A DNA stretch of 64,000 nt, from positions 141,212-205,211 of the forward strand of contig JAOAAX010000001.1 in NCBI GenBank assembly GCA_026418675.1, read 5' to 3'. The stretch is from Chthoniobacterales bacterium. GTDB lineage: Bacteria > Verrucomicrobiota > Verrucomicrobiia > Chthoniobacterales > DYNR01. Below, piece after piece: positions 37,152 through 46,679 of this stretch. The translations under genes and the position numbers were made by a program. The notes beneath the pieces are model-generated. The model made no database searches, had not been told where the DNA came from, and saw only the letters and a list, made by a program, of their open reading frames with translations. How positions within the stretch are numbered: position 1 is the stretch's first letter; each line of letters opens with the position of its first letter.

Positions 37152-38147
37152 ATGAACAGAACTACCCGCCTCTCCGCACGCCTCGAAAGTTTCGGAACCC
37201 CTCCCGCCCTCCGTGTCATCGAAGAACCCCTTCCCTCACCTGCTCCCGGCCAACTCCTCCTCCAAATGCTCGCTGCCCCCATTAACCCTGCCGACATCAA
37301 CATCCTCGAAGGCAAATATGGCGAATTGCCCGATCTCCCCGCTTACGTCGGCAACGAAGGCGTCGGCAAAGTCTTAGCAATTGGCGAAGGCGTTACCGGT
37401 TGGCAAATCAGCGACCTCGCACTGCCTATGTGCCGTGGAACCTGGCAATCCCATCTCCTCACAAACGCCAGCGACGCCATCGCTTTACCTACATCCCTCG
37501 ATACCAACCAAGCCTCCATGCTCACCGTCAATCCGGCAACTGCCTTCCTCCTCCTTAAAGAAATCGTCCCTCTGACTCCCGGCGAATGGATCATCCAAAA
37601 CGCCGCAAACTCCGGCGTAGGCCAATGCGTCATCCAGATCGCAAAACAACTCGGCCTTCACGTCATTTCCATTGTCCGCCGCGAAGAACTCGTTGAACCC
37701 CTCCGCACCCTTGGCTCCGACGAAGTCCTCCTCGACTCCGCCGACCTCAAATCCGCCATCCCCTCCATCTGCGGCAAAAACCGCCCCCGCCTCGGCCTCA
37801 ACTCCGTCGGCGGCCAAAGCGCTCTCGACCTTGCCAACTGCCTCGCCAACGGCGGCACCCTTGTCACCTTCGGCGCTATGAGTCGCCAGCCCCTCAAAAT
37901 CCCAAACGGTCTGCTCATCTTTCGTGACATCCGCTTCATCGGCTTCTGGCTCACCCGCTGGCTCAAAACTGCTTCCCGCGAGCAAAAACAAACCCTATAC
38001 TCCCAGCTCGCCCAATGGGCCTCCGAGGGCAAGCTCTACCAACCCGTCGCAACCACTTACCCATTGCAAGACGTCTTCACTGCCATCGAAGCCGCCCAAG
38101 CCGAACGCCGCAACGGAAAAATCCTCCTCACACTCTCTCTCCCCTAA
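37152..38147 (+). CDS. Medium-chain reductase, MECR/quinone-oxidoreductase-like
   Basis: 331 residues of the zinc-free MDR family. INPADINILEGKYG in the N-terminal domain and AYVGNEGVGKVLAIG match trans-2-enoyl-CoA/ACP reductases (MECR/Etr1) better than ordinary quinone reductases. The nucleotide-binding region has NAANSGVGQCVIQIAKQLG; later LNSVGGQSALDLANCL. Expected to use NADPH to reduce an enoyl thioester or a quinone; substrate is inferred only from the motif. Confidence 0.85.
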   Translation: MNRTTRLSARLESFGTPPALRVIEEPLPSPAPGQLLLQMLAAPINPADINILEGKYGELPDLPAYVGNEGVGKVLAIGEGVTGWQISDLALPMCRGTWQSHLLTNASDAIALPTSLDTNQASMLTVNPATAFLLLKEIVPLTPGEWIIQNAANSGVGQCVIQIAKQLGLHVISIVRREELVEPLRTLGSDEVLLDSADLKSAIPSICGKNRPRLGLNSVGGQSALDLANCLANGGTLVTFGAMSRQPLKIPNGLLIFRDIRFIGFWLTRWLKTASREQKQTLYSQLAQWASEGKLYQPVATTYPLQDVFTAIEAAQAERRNGKILLTLSLP

Positions 38148-38223
38148 ATTCCCTTGGTTTTTCTTACCTAAACGCCCCTACGCACCCCCAAAAAACTCTC
38201 TCCACAAATCCTCCCACTCGACC

Positions 38224-39132
38224 ATGATCGTTCGAAACTACAAAGCCTGGCAAGGGGCTACCTTCTCCTACATAAGCTGGGAACCTTCTACCCAACCCAT
38301 CGCTACCACCATCATCCTTCACGGGATGGGTTCCTTCGCCACGGAAATGGCTCCCCTTGGGGAAGCTCTTTCCCGTGTGGGAATCGCCGCTCATGCGCCA
38401 AATCTCCGCGCCAACGGCTTCGACCCCAACCCATACCGCCGCGGTCATGGCTTCCGCTACCTCCATTACCTCGAAGACTTCCGCGCTTTCCTCCAATCAG
38501 TTTGCCCCACCACCCCCCATCCCCCCCTCTTCCTCGCCGGAGAAAGCATGGGAGGCCTCCTCTCCGCTTGCTTCCTCACCGAGCCAGACCTAGCTCCTCG
38601 CTTCCGCGGCGCCATCCTCCTCGCGCCGGTCTTTACCCTCCGCCAACCCATCCCTCCCATCATTAAGTTCCTCTTTGAAGCCTTTGCCGCTCTTTTCCCT
38701 CGTCTAGTCTTCTCTCCAGCCTTCTTCATCCATGGGAAAGACGACCCCGTCCCCCTTACCCGCGACACTGCTTACGAAAATTACATCTACAACTCACCCC
38801 ACCGCATCAAAAACTACACGATCGGTTTCACTGCCGGCGTCGGAAGACTCATGCAGCAAGCCACAAACGCAGCAACCAAAATCCACACCCCCCTCCTCCT
38901 CCTCAACGGCGGCGACGACGTCTTCATCTCCCCTCAACAAGCAAAAGAGTGGTTCAACCGCCTCGCCTCCACAGATAAAACCCACGTCATCTACCCACAA
39001 AGCCGCCACCTCCTCCTCCACGAATTCGACACCCCTTCCGTCCTCCATACCATCCTCGACTGGATTCAACACCGCTTAGCAAACACCCCACCCACAGCCG
39101 CACTCCCAACTTCCCTCCCTGCCGCAGCATGA
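38224..39132 (+). CDS. Alpha/beta hydrolase (monoacylglycerol lipase-like)
   Basis: 302 residues from the ATG at 38224; the open frame extends upstream to 37924 but that part overlaps the reductase gene. Oxyanion HGMG at 33-36, nucleophile S108 in AGESMGG, acid Asp in LLNGGDDVFI and His in YPQSRHLLLHE, giving a full catalytic triad. Resembles YtpA/PldB-type lysophospholipase or monoglyceride lipase. The C-terminal Pro/Ala/Thr tail is low complexity. Overlaps the exonuclease gene by ATGA. Confidence 0.85.
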   Translation: MIVRNYKAWQGATFSYISWEPSTQPIATTIILHGMGSFATEMAPLGEALSRVGIAAHAPNLRANGFDPNPYRRGHGFRYLHYLEDFRAFLQSVCPTTPHPPLFLAGESMGGLLSACFLTEPDLAPRFRGAILLAPVFTLRQPIPPIIKFLFEAFAALFPRLVFSPAFFIHGKDDPVPLTRDTAYENYIYNSPHRIKNYTIGFTAGVGRLMQQATNAATKIHTPLLLLNGGDDVFISPQQAKEWFNRLASTDKTHVIYPQSRHLLLHEFDTPSVLHTILDWIQHRLANTPPTAALPTSLPAAA

Positions 39133-40064
39133 AACTCCTCCTCGTTGACGGCCACTACTACCTTTACCGTTCCTTCCACGCCGTCCACGGCCTCCGCAAC
39201 TCCAGCGGCCAACCCACCAATGCCCTCTTCGGCTTCGCAAAAGCACTCCTCAAAATGCTCGACGACCTCAAACCATCCCACGGCGCTGTCTTCTGGGATG
39301 CCGGCATACCTCACGAGCGCCTCCACCTCTGCCCCGCTTACAAACAAAACCGGCCTCCCATGCCCAGCGACCTCAAACTCCAAGAACCCCCCGCTCGTAA
39401 CCTCCCCACACTCCTTGGCCTCCAATCCCTCTCCCTCCCAAACTACGAAGCCGACGACCTCATCTACGCTTACGCTTCCTCAGCACCACCCACCGCAGAA
39501 ACCTTCATCGCTTCCGCCGACAAAGACATCCTCCCTCTCATCTCTCCAAACTGCAAAATCTACTCCACAAACAAAGCCGACCTCCCCTCTCCGAACTCCT
39601 CCTATGCCCTCCTGGGCGAAAAAGAAATCCATGCCAAGTGGGGTGTTCCTCCCCATTCCATCCCTGAACTCCTCTCCCTCACCGGGGATGCCTCCGACAA
39701 CATCCCAGGCGTCCCAGGCATCGGCCCCAAAACCGCTACCACCCTCCTAAACCAATTCGGCTCCCTCCACAATCTCCTTCAAAACCTCGACCAAATCCCC
39801 AATCCCAAACTCCGTTCTCAACTCACCAATTCAAAAAACCAAATCCTCACCAACCTCCAAATCATCCGCCCACACCCTCCCCAATACCTCCCAACTCCCT
39901 TCGAAACCCTCGCCCTCTCCCCACAACCGGAAAAGCTCCACAACTTCTTCCAAACCTGGGAATTCCACTCCCTCCTAAACTCACCTCCGAAAAACAAAAA
40001 ATTACCAAACCCAACCCCTCCCCCCGCTCAGGGCTACCTCCCCCTCCAATTCCCCTCATCGTGA
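39129..40064 (+). CDS. Stand-alone 5'-3' exonuclease (Pol I N-domain/FEN-like)
   Basis: 311 residues equivalent to the N-terminal exonuclease domain of DNA polymerase I, with no polymerase part. Acidic metal ligands: LLLVDGHYYLYRSF (D7), NYEADDLIY, ASADKDILPL and TGDASDNIPGVPGIGPKTA, the last being the helix-3-turn-helix. Probably trims flaps or RNA primers. The C-terminal 45 residues are Pro-rich. Coupled by overlaps to the hydrolase before and NUDIX after. Confidence 0.9.
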   Translation: MKLLLVDGHYYLYRSFHAVHGLRNSSGQPTNALFGFAKALLKMLDDLKPSHGAVFWDAGIPHERLHLCPAYKQNRPPMPSDLKLQEPPARNLPTLLGLQSLSLPNYEADDLIYAYASSAPPTAETFIASADKDILPLISPNCKIYSTNKADLPSPNSSYALLGEKEIHAKWGVPPHSIPELLSLTGDASDNIPGVPGIGPKTATTLLNQFGSLHNLLQNLDQIPNPKLRSQLTNSKNQILTNLQIIRPHPPQYLPTPFETLALSPQPEKLHNFFQTWEFHSLLNSPPKNKKLPNPTPPPAQGYLPLQFPSS

Positions 40065-40564
40065 CTACCCAAGTTTTCGAAAAAAACTGGACCCCAGACG
40101 ACCGCGCCACCCTTTGCTTCATCACTCACAACTCCAACATCCTCCTCATCCGCAAAAAACGCGGCCTCGGCGCAGGCAAAATCAACGCACCAGGCGGGAG
40201 AATCGAACCAGGCGAATCCGCTGAACAAGCCACCATCCGCGAATGCCTCGAAGAACTCCACATCTCCCCTGTCAACCCTCAACTCCGCGGCGAGCTTTTT
40301 TTCCACTTCACTTCAGGCTACCGCCTCCACTGCGGCGTCTTCCTCGCCAACCAATTCTCAGGAACTCCTGCCGAAACACCAGAAGCAACCCCACTCTGGA
40401 CACCCATCTCCCAAATCCCATTCGACCAAATGTGGCAAGACGACCGCATCTGGCTCCCTCCCCTCCTCGAGGGCAAAACCTTCCGCGCATGGTTCGTCTT
40501 CGAGCACGAATCCATGCTCGATCACAAAATCGAATGGAATCCTCCTTTCCTCACCATTTTTTAG
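40061..40564 (+). CDS. NUDIX hydrolase, MTH1/8-oxo-dGTPase-like
   Basis: 167 residues, GTG start overlapping the previous stop (GTGA). The Nudix box is GGRIEPGESAEQATIRECLE followed by EL, with the usual E-rich metal site; the Gly after EE is His. GLGAGKINAPGGRIE closely matches MTH1-type enzymes, which clear oxidised purine dNTPs. Pairing with a DNA repair nuclease fits a genome-maintenance pair, though this is inference. Confidence 0.9.
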   Translation: MTTQVFEKNWTPDDRATLCFITHNSNILLIRKKRGLGAGKINAPGGRIEPGESAEQATIRECLEELHISPVNPQLRGELFFHFTSGYRLHCGVFLANQFSGTPAETPEATPLWTPISQIPFDQMWQDDRIWLPPLLEGKTFRAWFVFEHESMLDHKIEWNPPFLTIF

Positions 40565-40580
40565 TCCTCACTCCCCACCT

Positions 40581-41972
40581 TCATTTCGCCCCTTTACCCA
40601 GCAAAACAATCGGAATCGTCCGCAGGAGAATCCACAAATCCAACGCCAACGACCAATTGTCAATATACTCCAAATCCATCCTCACCCATTCCTCAAAATC
40701 TTTCACTTCATTCCGCCCGCTAATCTGCCACAAACACGTCAACCCTGGCTTCATGCTCAGTCGCCGCCGGTGGCTCAACTTGTCAAACTTCTCTACCTCA
40801 TAATCCGGCAACGGTCGCGGCCCAACAAAACTCATCTCCCCTTTCAGGATATTCCACAACTGCGGCAGTTCATCCAAGCTCGTCCTCCTCAAAAAACTCC
40901 CCAGCGGCGTCACTCGCGGATCATTCGTTAACTTAAACACAGGCCCACTCATCTCATTCTTTTCCAAAAGCTGCTCCCTCATCCGATCCGCACCCTCATA
41001 CATCGAACGAAATTTCAACATCACAAACTTCTTCCCATGCAAACCCGACCGCACCTGCCGAAAAAATATTGGCCCCCGTGACGTCATCTTAATCGCCACC
41101 GCTATCACCAAAAACAACGGACTCAACAATATCAAAAGCAAAAAAGCCATGATCCGATCCAGCACCTCCTTCCCAAACAAACTCCACGACAACTCCGGCG
41201 TTGCCCGAAAAACCAACATCGGATGCCCACTCATAAAATCATAAGTCGGTCGAGCTACAGACGTCCGCACAAAATTTGCACTCAACCATGCCTCCACCCC
41301 TTCCGTCTCGCATGCGCTAATCGCCTCCTGCATCCGATCCACTTGCATCTTGTGAAAACACAGAATCACCCGCCCAACCGCATGCCGATGCAACGCATCA
41401 AGAAAGGTCTCCATCCCCTCCTTTTCTAAATCAATCCGCTGAACAAGATTCATTTCGTGCCGAATCCCCTGCGGCAAACCCTCCCAAAACTCCTTCATCG
41501 CCTCCCTCTCCCCCGCTAACAAAATCCTCTCCCGCAAATCTCCCTTCCGAACAAACTGAACGTAGATAGATTCACTGACAATATCCCGCACAAGCAAACA
41601 CAAAGGCCCCAAAACCATCTCCATAACCAAAACCGACCGACTCGGCACATAAACCCGAAAAAATATCACACACAATCCCATCGCAAGCATCACCACTACC
41701 CCAGCCCGAACCAACTGACTCACCCGCGTCCCAAGTTTGTTCTGAAAAACCGGCCTGTAAAATCCCTGCATCCCAAGCGCCACTGGCCCAAAAACCATCA
41801 ACAAAATCATCATCCACAGACTCTCCCGAAACGGCGGTATCTCCCGCAGAAAATCAATGTTAATCACCGCATCTTCCCGTAACTTGTAACTCACCCAGTG
41901 CACAAAGCCCAACAACAGCGAATCAACTACCTGATTCAACTTGGACAGAAACTCCCGCCGTTTCGCTGTCAT
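40581..41972 (-). CDS. Exopolysaccharide polyprenyl glycosylphosphotransferase
   Basis: 463 residues. N-terminal part has four hydrophobic segments (40-130) and a cytosolic nucleotide-like region (140-250); the C-terminal sugar-transferase domain (265-463) starts with a hydrophobic helix FLLLILLSPLFLVIAVAIK, then FFRQVRSGLHGKKFVMLKFR, RRTSLDELPQLWNILKGEMS and FVGPRPLPDYE. It moves a sugar-1-phosphate onto undecaprenyl phosphate, the first step of a surface polysaccharide. No further EPS genes flank it. Confidence 0.93.
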   Translation of the reverse strand: MTAKRREFLSKLNQVVDSLLLGFVHWVSYKLREDAVINIDFLREIPPFRESLWMMILLMVFGPVALGMQGFYRPVFQNKLGTRVSQLVRAGVVVMLAMGLCVIFFRVYVPSRSVLVMEMVLGPLCLLVRDIVSESIYVQFVRKGDLRERILLAGEREAMKEFWEGLPQGIRHEMNLVQRIDLEKEGMETFLDALHRHAVGRVILCFHKMQVDRMQEAISACETEGVEAWLSANFVRTSVARPTYDFMSGHPMLVFRATPELSWSLFGKEVLDRIMAFLLLILLSPLFLVIAVAIKMTSRGPIFFRQVRSGLHGKKFVMLKFRSMYEGADRMREQLLEKNEMSGPVFKLTNDPRVTPLGSFLRRTSLDELPQLWNILKGEMSFVGPRPLPDYEVEKFDKLSHRRRLSMKPGLTCLWQISGRNEVKDFEEWVRMDLEYIDNWSLALDLWILLRTIPIVLLGKGAK

Positions 41973-42078
41973 GCTATTCTTTCGTCAATCCCATTCCAAT
42001 CTTTAGCTTACTCTCGCTCAATACAACAATTCCCATTTCCAGAATCTTTGGAAAAAATTTCCTCTCCTGCCCTTGCAA

Positions 42079-42837
42079 ATGCAAAACCCTCATAAAAAAA
42101 TACCTATAACTCCAAAAAAACCCTTGCTTGTCGCTATTGCTCATACCCAACAAGGACTACGCAAACTCTCCAATCAATTCCATCCCGACTCTCGCCTCAA
42201 ATGGTGTCCGGATATTGTCGAGCTCCGCCTCGATTTATTCTCCCCCCAACCAGATTCCCTTACCAGCCTCCCTTTCCCCATCCTCCTCACCCTCCGCCAC
42301 TCCTCCGAAGGTGGTAAATTCTCGGGCTCCCCAGACCAACACCTCGAAACCATTTCCCCTTACCTCCCATTTGCAACCGCTCTCGACATAGAACTTACCC
42401 GCGCACAATCCTACCCGCAAACCCTCTCCCTCTATCTCCAAAAAAATTTCCCCATGATCCTCAGCTACCACAACTTTTCCGAAACTCCTCCCTACTCCTT
42501 CCTTTGCCAACTCCTCCATGAAGCCACTTCCCTCGGTGCCTCCGCACTCAAAATCGCTACCGCACTCCAAAAACCTTCTGATCTCATCCCCCTCATCCAA
42601 ATCCTCGCCCACTCCACCCGCCTCCCTATCGCCGTCATGGCTATCGGCCCATTAGCCCCCACTGCCCGTCTCTTCCTCGCTGCCGCCGGTTCAGTTCTCA
42701 ATTACGGCTGGCTCCATAAACCCATCGTCCCAGGCCAACTCTCCGCTCCTACCCTTGCTAAACTCCTCCACCAATTCAACATCCGCCCAGCCCTAGGACA
42801 CACTTACCCACCACCGCATAGCCCCGCCAACCTTTAA
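42079..42837 (+). CDS. aroD: Type I 3-dehydroquinate dehydratase
   Basis: 252 residues from the ATG at 42079 (a TTG two codons earlier is possible). Shikimate pathway enzyme using a Schiff base: VELRLDLFS, LLTLRHSSEGG, LSYHNFSETP and the Lys in GASALKIATAL, ending with MAIGPLAPTARLFL. The order and spacing fit the class I fold. The gene before is on the opposite strand, and the LPS-transport genes follow in the same direction. Confidence 0.9.
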   Translation: MQNPHKKIPITPKKPLLVAIAHTQQGLRKLSNQFHPDSRLKWCPDIVELRLDLFSPQPDSLTSLPFPILLTLRHSSEGGKFSGSPDQHLETISPYLPFATALDIELTRAQSYPQTLSLYLQKNFPMILSYHNFSETPPYSFLCQLLHEATSLGASALKIATALQKPSDLIPLIQILAHSTRLPIAVMAIGPLAPTARLFLAAAGSVLNYGWLHKPIVPGQLSAPTLAKLLHQFNIRPALGHTYPPPHSPANL

Positions 42838-42875
42838 AATTGCATAAAACTCCCCTCCCAAAACATCATTGTCTT

Positions 42876-43376
42876 ATGCCCATTCCACTCCCATTCAATC
42901 TCATCCCCTTAACTCTCATCGCTCTTACCTGCCTCCCTTTCCACCTCCTCTCCGCCACGCCCTCCCCATCCCCATCACCACCTCCCCAAAACCAAAATTC
43001 CCAAAAATTCGACCTCCCCATCGCAAAAGGACAGGATATACTCGGCATCCGCGCCCCCATCTACGACGAAACCAACACCCTCATCGCACTCATCGAGGCA
43101 GAACTAGCAAGAAAAGAATCCGACCAACTCATCTCCTTCCAAAACGTTTCACTCGAACTCTACGACGACATCCGCCGCAAACTCCACATCCATTCACCCC
43201 TATCCCAACTCGATACAAACACCCTCATCATCTCCACTAATTCCGGCATCACCATTACCCGTGACGACTTCTCCATCCAGTCCAATTTTGCAGATTTCGA
43301 CATCCAAAAACAAATCCTCAAACTCTCAGGCCCAACCAAAATGACCATCTTCTCTGCCGATTCCCTCCAACCGTAA
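42876..43376 (+). CDS. LptC-like protein (LPS export)
   Basis: 166 residues from the ATG at 42876 (the frame is open from 42840 with TTG). An N-terminal membrane anchor or signal (residues 1-27) is followed by a Ser/Pro-rich linker and a beta-rich domain: GIRAPIYDETNTLIALIEAEL, then FQNVSLELYDD and ITRDDFSIQSNFADFD. The strand pattern and its place just before lptA- and lptB-like genes suggest LptC; sequence recognition alone is weak. Confidence 0.65.
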   Translation: MPIPLPFNLIPLTLIALTCLPFHLLSATPSPSPSPPPQNQNSQKFDLPIAKGQDILGIRAPIYDETNTLIALIEAELARKESDQLISFQNVSLELYDDIRRKLHIHSPLSQLDTNTLIISTNSGITITRDDFSIQSNFADFDIQKQILKLSGPTKMTIFSADSLQP

Positions 43377-43397
43377 ATATTCCAACCTCAAACAACC

Positions 43398-43982
43398 ATG
43401 AATAATTTCAAAACTGTTCTCTGGATATTCCTATCCGTAATTTCCCTCACCTTTCCCTGCTCTTCCCAGGATTCCCCCTCCATGAACCCGGAACAACCTG
43501 AGAAAAAAAAACCCCTCCTTCCCGAACTCATCCCCACCAAACGACCCCAAAACTCCCAAACCACCATCACAGCCAACAATTCCGCTTCCTTCGACAACCG
43601 CTCTGGCATCGCTGAATTCTCCGGTAATGTTCAAATTAGCGATCCGCAATTCGAACTCTCTTGCGAGAAACTCCGCGCAATCCTCCGCGAAGACAGAAAA
43701 GGCCTCCAACGCGTCGAAGCCATCGGCAACGTCGTCATCCGCCACCACTCAAAAGACGAATCCGGTAAAGACGTCCTCTCCACTGCCAAAGCCGGAAAAG
43801 CCATCTACCACGTCGAAACAGGCGACCTCGAACTCATCGAATGGCCTCAAATCACTCAAGGCATCAATTCCCACGTTGCAAACGAACCACAAACTAAAAT
43901 GCTCCTCAACCGCGCCGGTCGCATCATAACCACAGGCTCCAGCAAAACCGTCATCGCAGACACCGGTAACGCCAAACCTTAA
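43398..43982 (+). CDS. LptA/OstA-like protein
   Basis: 194 residues. Signal peptide about 1-23 (TVLWIFLSVISLTFPCSS; the Cys could make it a lipoprotein). The OstA-like beta-jellyroll starts at TTITANNSASFDNRSGIAEF, with SGNVQISDPQFELSCEKLRA, VEAIGNVVIRH and AKAGKAIYHVETGDLEL, the typical GNV.i and A.yd..tg.l.l elements of LptA. Role: periplasmic bridge carrying LPS to the outer membrane. Directly before lptB. Confidence 0.82.
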   Translation: MNNFKTVLWIFLSVISLTFPCSSQDSPSMNPEQPEKKKPLLPELIPTKRPQNSQTTITANNSASFDNRSGIAEFSGNVQISDPQFELSCEKLRAILREDRKGLQRVEAIGNVVIRHHSKDESGKDVLSTAKAGKAIYHVETGDLELIEWPQITQGINSHVANEPQTKMLLNRAGRIITTGSSKTVIADTGNAKP

Positions 43983-44015
43983 CCTCGAAAAAAACAACAC
44001 CCCTCAAATCACTCT

Positions 44016-44804
44016 TTGAACCCAACCACACAAACTCCCCAAAAAAACCCATCCCTCGAATCCTTCCGCCGCGAAGCACGCGGCTCCCTCCTCAGAACAG
44101 AACAACTTGTCAAAATTTACGGCGGCCGCCCAGTCGTCAATGGCGTAGACATTCACGTCCGCTCCGGTGAGGTCGTCGGCCTTCTCGGCCCAAACGGCGC
44201 CGGTAAAACTACCACCTTCTACATGATTGTTGGCCTCGTCCGCCCCAACTCCGGCAAAGTCTTCTTCCGTGGAACAGACGTCACCCGCCTGCCCATGCAC
44301 CGCCGCGCCCAACAGGGTATGGGCTACCTCCCACAGGAAGAATCCATCTTCCGCCGCCTCACCGTCCGCCAAAACCTCATGGCTATCCTCGAAACTCGCC
44401 CTCTCACAAACACCCAGCGAAAAAAACGCTGCGACGACCTCCTCGAACAGTTCGGCATCGCTCACCTCGCTAACAACGTCGCACTTACCCTCAGCGGTGG
44501 CGAAAAACGCCGCCTCTCCATTGCACGCTCCCTCATCACTGAACCTTCCCTTCTCATGCTCGACGAACCCTTCAGCGGTGTTGATCCCATCGCCGTCTAT
44601 GACATTCAGCAAATCATCCAAAACCTTCGCTCCAATGGCCTCGCAATCCTCATAACAGACCACAACGTCCGCGAAACCCTCAACATCGTTGACCGCGCTT
44701 ACCTCATCTACGAAGGGCAAGTCGCAAGCCAAGGCACTAAAGACTTCCTCCTCAACGACCCAATCAGCCGCAAACTTTACCTCGGCGAAACCTTCTCCAT
44801 GTAA
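44016..44804 (+). CDS. lptB: LPS export ABC transporter ATP-binding protein LptB
   Basis: 262 residues, TTG start. Walker A GPNGAGKT (58-65), Q-loop YLPQEESIFRRLTV, signature LSGGEKRR, Walker B SLLMLDEPFSGVDP, and LITDHNVRETL, the LptB-type switch. Powers extraction of LPS from the inner membrane with LptFG, whose genes are not in the window. The first 25 residues are an extension rich in P, T and R, so a later start is possible. Confidence 0.94.
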   Translation: MNPTTQTPQKNPSLESFRREARGSLLRTEQLVKIYGGRPVVNGVDIHVRSGEVVGLLGPNGAGKTTTFYMIVGLVRPNSGKVFFRGTDVTRLPMHRRAQQGMGYLPQEESIFRRLTVRQNLMAILETRPLTNTQRKKRCDDLLEQFGIAHLANNVALTLSGGEKRRLSIARSLITEPSLLMLDEPFSGVDPIAVYDIQQIIQNLRSNGLAILITDHNVRETLNIVDRAYLIYEGQVASQGTKDFLLNDPISRKLYLGETFSM

Positions 44805-44883
44805 TCCCCACTCGCAAAAAAAAATATAGACAATAAAATCCATTTTCCTGCTTTACCCCTTAAAACCGAAATTCCCATCCACC

Positions 44884-45930
44884 GTGCCCACCCAACAAAA
44901 ATTCTCCCCTGAGCCTCTTACCGTCGGACAATTCTTCGCCACTTACGCTAAACGCCTCGGCCTCCGCCTCGCCAGTTCCGCACGCGGCCTCAATCGCATC
45001 ATCCGCGAACCTACCATCAACCGCCCAGGACTCGCACTCGCCGGCTTCTTCCACTACTTCCCGGCAAAGCGCATCCAGGTATTCGGCGCTTCAGAAATGA
45101 GTTACCTCAGAAGCCTCCCCGAAAAAACCGCCCAGGAGCGCGTCCGCGCTCTCTTCGAGCGCAACTTCCCTTGCGCCGTCATCGCCCGCGACTCCCGCAT
45201 CCCTCCGTGGTTCCTCCAAATCGCCGAAGCCAACTCCACTCCACTCTTCCGCACTGCCATGATCACCATGAAGTTCACCAACGCCGCTACTCTCGCTCTC
45301 GAAGCAGAATTCGCCCCTCAAACCTCCGAGCACGGGAGCATGGTGGACATCATGGGCATCGGAACCCTCATCCGCGGCCCTTCCGGCATCGGCAAAAGCG
45401 AATGCGTCCTCGGCCTCATCGAGCGCGGCTACAGCCTCGTCAGCGACGACATCACACGCTTCCGCCTCGTAGATGGCCGGGAAATCGTAGGAATGTCTTC
45501 CGAACTCTCCCGCTTCCATATGGAAGTCCGAGGTATCGGCATCATCAACGTCGCCGCTATCTTCGGCGTCGGCGCTGTCCGCGCCGAAAAACGACTCGAC
45601 CTCGTCGCAACTCTCGAAGATTGGGACAAATGCGATGACCTCGACCGCACTGGTCTCACCTCCCTCACTTACGAAATTCTCGGAATCCCCATCCCTCACG
45701 TCATCATCCCAGTCCGCACAGGCCGCGACCTCGCCCGCCTCGTCGAAGTCGCCGCACTCGACCAAAAACTCAAATCCATGGGCTACCATTCCGCGCTCGA
45801 ATTCAACCAACGCCTCCTCCAACTCATCCGCCAGGATTCCAAACAAAATTCCCAACAAGCTCCCCCCACACCAACACCTAATAACACAACCCAACAAACC
45901 ACCTCACCAACTCCACCTCAAAATCCATAA
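44884..45930 (+). CDS. hprK: HPr kinase/phosphorylase
   Basis: 348 residues with GTG start. N-terminal domain (about 10-135) and catalytic domain with H150 in SEHGSMVDIMGIG, Walker A GPSGIGKS (165-172), YSLVSDDITRF and EVRGIGIINVAAIFG. Phosphorylates or dephosphorylates HPr on Ser-46. The last 35 residues are a Gln/Thr/Pro-rich tail beyond the normal length. It follows lptB, recalling the lptA-lptB-(rpoN-hpf-ptsN)-hprK order of Proteobacteria, with rpoN absent. Confidence 0.93.
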   Translation: MPTQQKFSPEPLTVGQFFATYAKRLGLRLASSARGLNRIIREPTINRPGLALAGFFHYFPAKRIQVFGASEMSYLRSLPEKTAQERVRALFERNFPCAVIARDSRIPPWFLQIAEANSTPLFRTAMITMKFTNAATLALEAEFAPQTSEHGSMVDIMGIGTLIRGPSGIGKSECVLGLIERGYSLVSDDITRFRLVDGREIVGMSSELSRFHMEVRGIGIINVAAIFGVGAVRAEKRLDLVATLEDWDKCDDLDRTGLTSLTYEILGIPIPHVIIPVRTGRDLARLVEVAALDQKLKSMGYHSALEFNQRLLQLIRQDSKQNSQQAPPTPTPNNTTQQTTSPTPPQNP

Positions 45931-45998
45931 TCCCTTCCCTTCACTTTCCTCTTCCCAAAACTTACTCACCAATCTACTATCTTTTCCACAAACACCAT

Positions 45999-46679
45999 AT
46001 GTCTGCAGCAGTTGCCCCTCCCCCACTCGACCGCAAATTCGTCGAATCCCTCGTCCGCGAATCACTCTACCGCCAAATCGGTCGCCCTCTCCCCGCAAAA
46101 GAACCTCCACTCCTCGTCGTCAATAGCTCCGCTCGCCACATGCACGTTTCACAAAAGGACCTAGAAGTCCTTTTTGGTCCAGGCTACCAACTCAAAGTTC
46201 ACAAGTGGCTCTACCAGGAAGGCTTCTTTGCCGCAGAAGAAACCGTCACTCTCATCGGCCCACGAAGGCGCATCATCCCCAACCTCCGCATCCTCGGCCC
46301 CTGCCGAAACCTCACTCAGATCGAACTCGCCTACACCGACGCTATCCAACTCGGCCTCGACATCCCTACCCGCCTCTCCGGCGACATCGAAGGAACGCCA
46401 GGCGCCTATGTCATGGGTCCTGCAGGCATGATCGAACTCAAACAAGGCGTCATCCGTGCGGCCCGTCACGTCCATATGGGCCCCGCCGACATCGAATATT
46501 ACGGCGTCAAAAACGGCGATCGTATGAAACTCCGCGTCGTCTCCCCCCCTAATACCGTTGTATTTGAAGATGTTATTGTCCGTTACGACCCCAACGTCCG
46601 CCTCGAAGTCCATATTGACACAGACGAAGCCAACGCCTGTAACCTCTCTCAGGCCATCAAAGTCGAGCTCTTCCGCTAA
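45999..46679 (+). CDS. pduL: PduL-type phosphotransacylase
   Basis: 226 residues. Converts acyl-CoA plus phosphate to acyl-phosphate, recycling CoA inside the shell. Residues 10-28 (DRKFVESLVRESLYRQI) form an amphipathic helix followed by a Pro-rich linker, the usual encapsulation peptide. The two-zinc site shows as H47/H49 in NSSARHMHVS and H157/H159 in RAARHVHMGP. Both PduL domains are complete. First gene of the compartment locus; 68 bases after hprK. Confidence 0.95.
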   Translation: MSAAVAPPPLDRKFVESLVRESLYRQIGRPLPAKEPPLLVVNSSARHMHVSQKDLEVLFGPGYQLKVHKWLYQEGFFAAEETVTLIGPRRRIIPNLRILGPCRNLTQIELAYTDAIQLGLDIPTRLSGDIEGTPGAYVMGPAGMIELKQGVIRAARHVHMGPADIEYYGVKNGDRMKLRVVSPPNTVVFEDVIVRYDPNVRLEVHIDTDEANACNLSQAIKVELFR

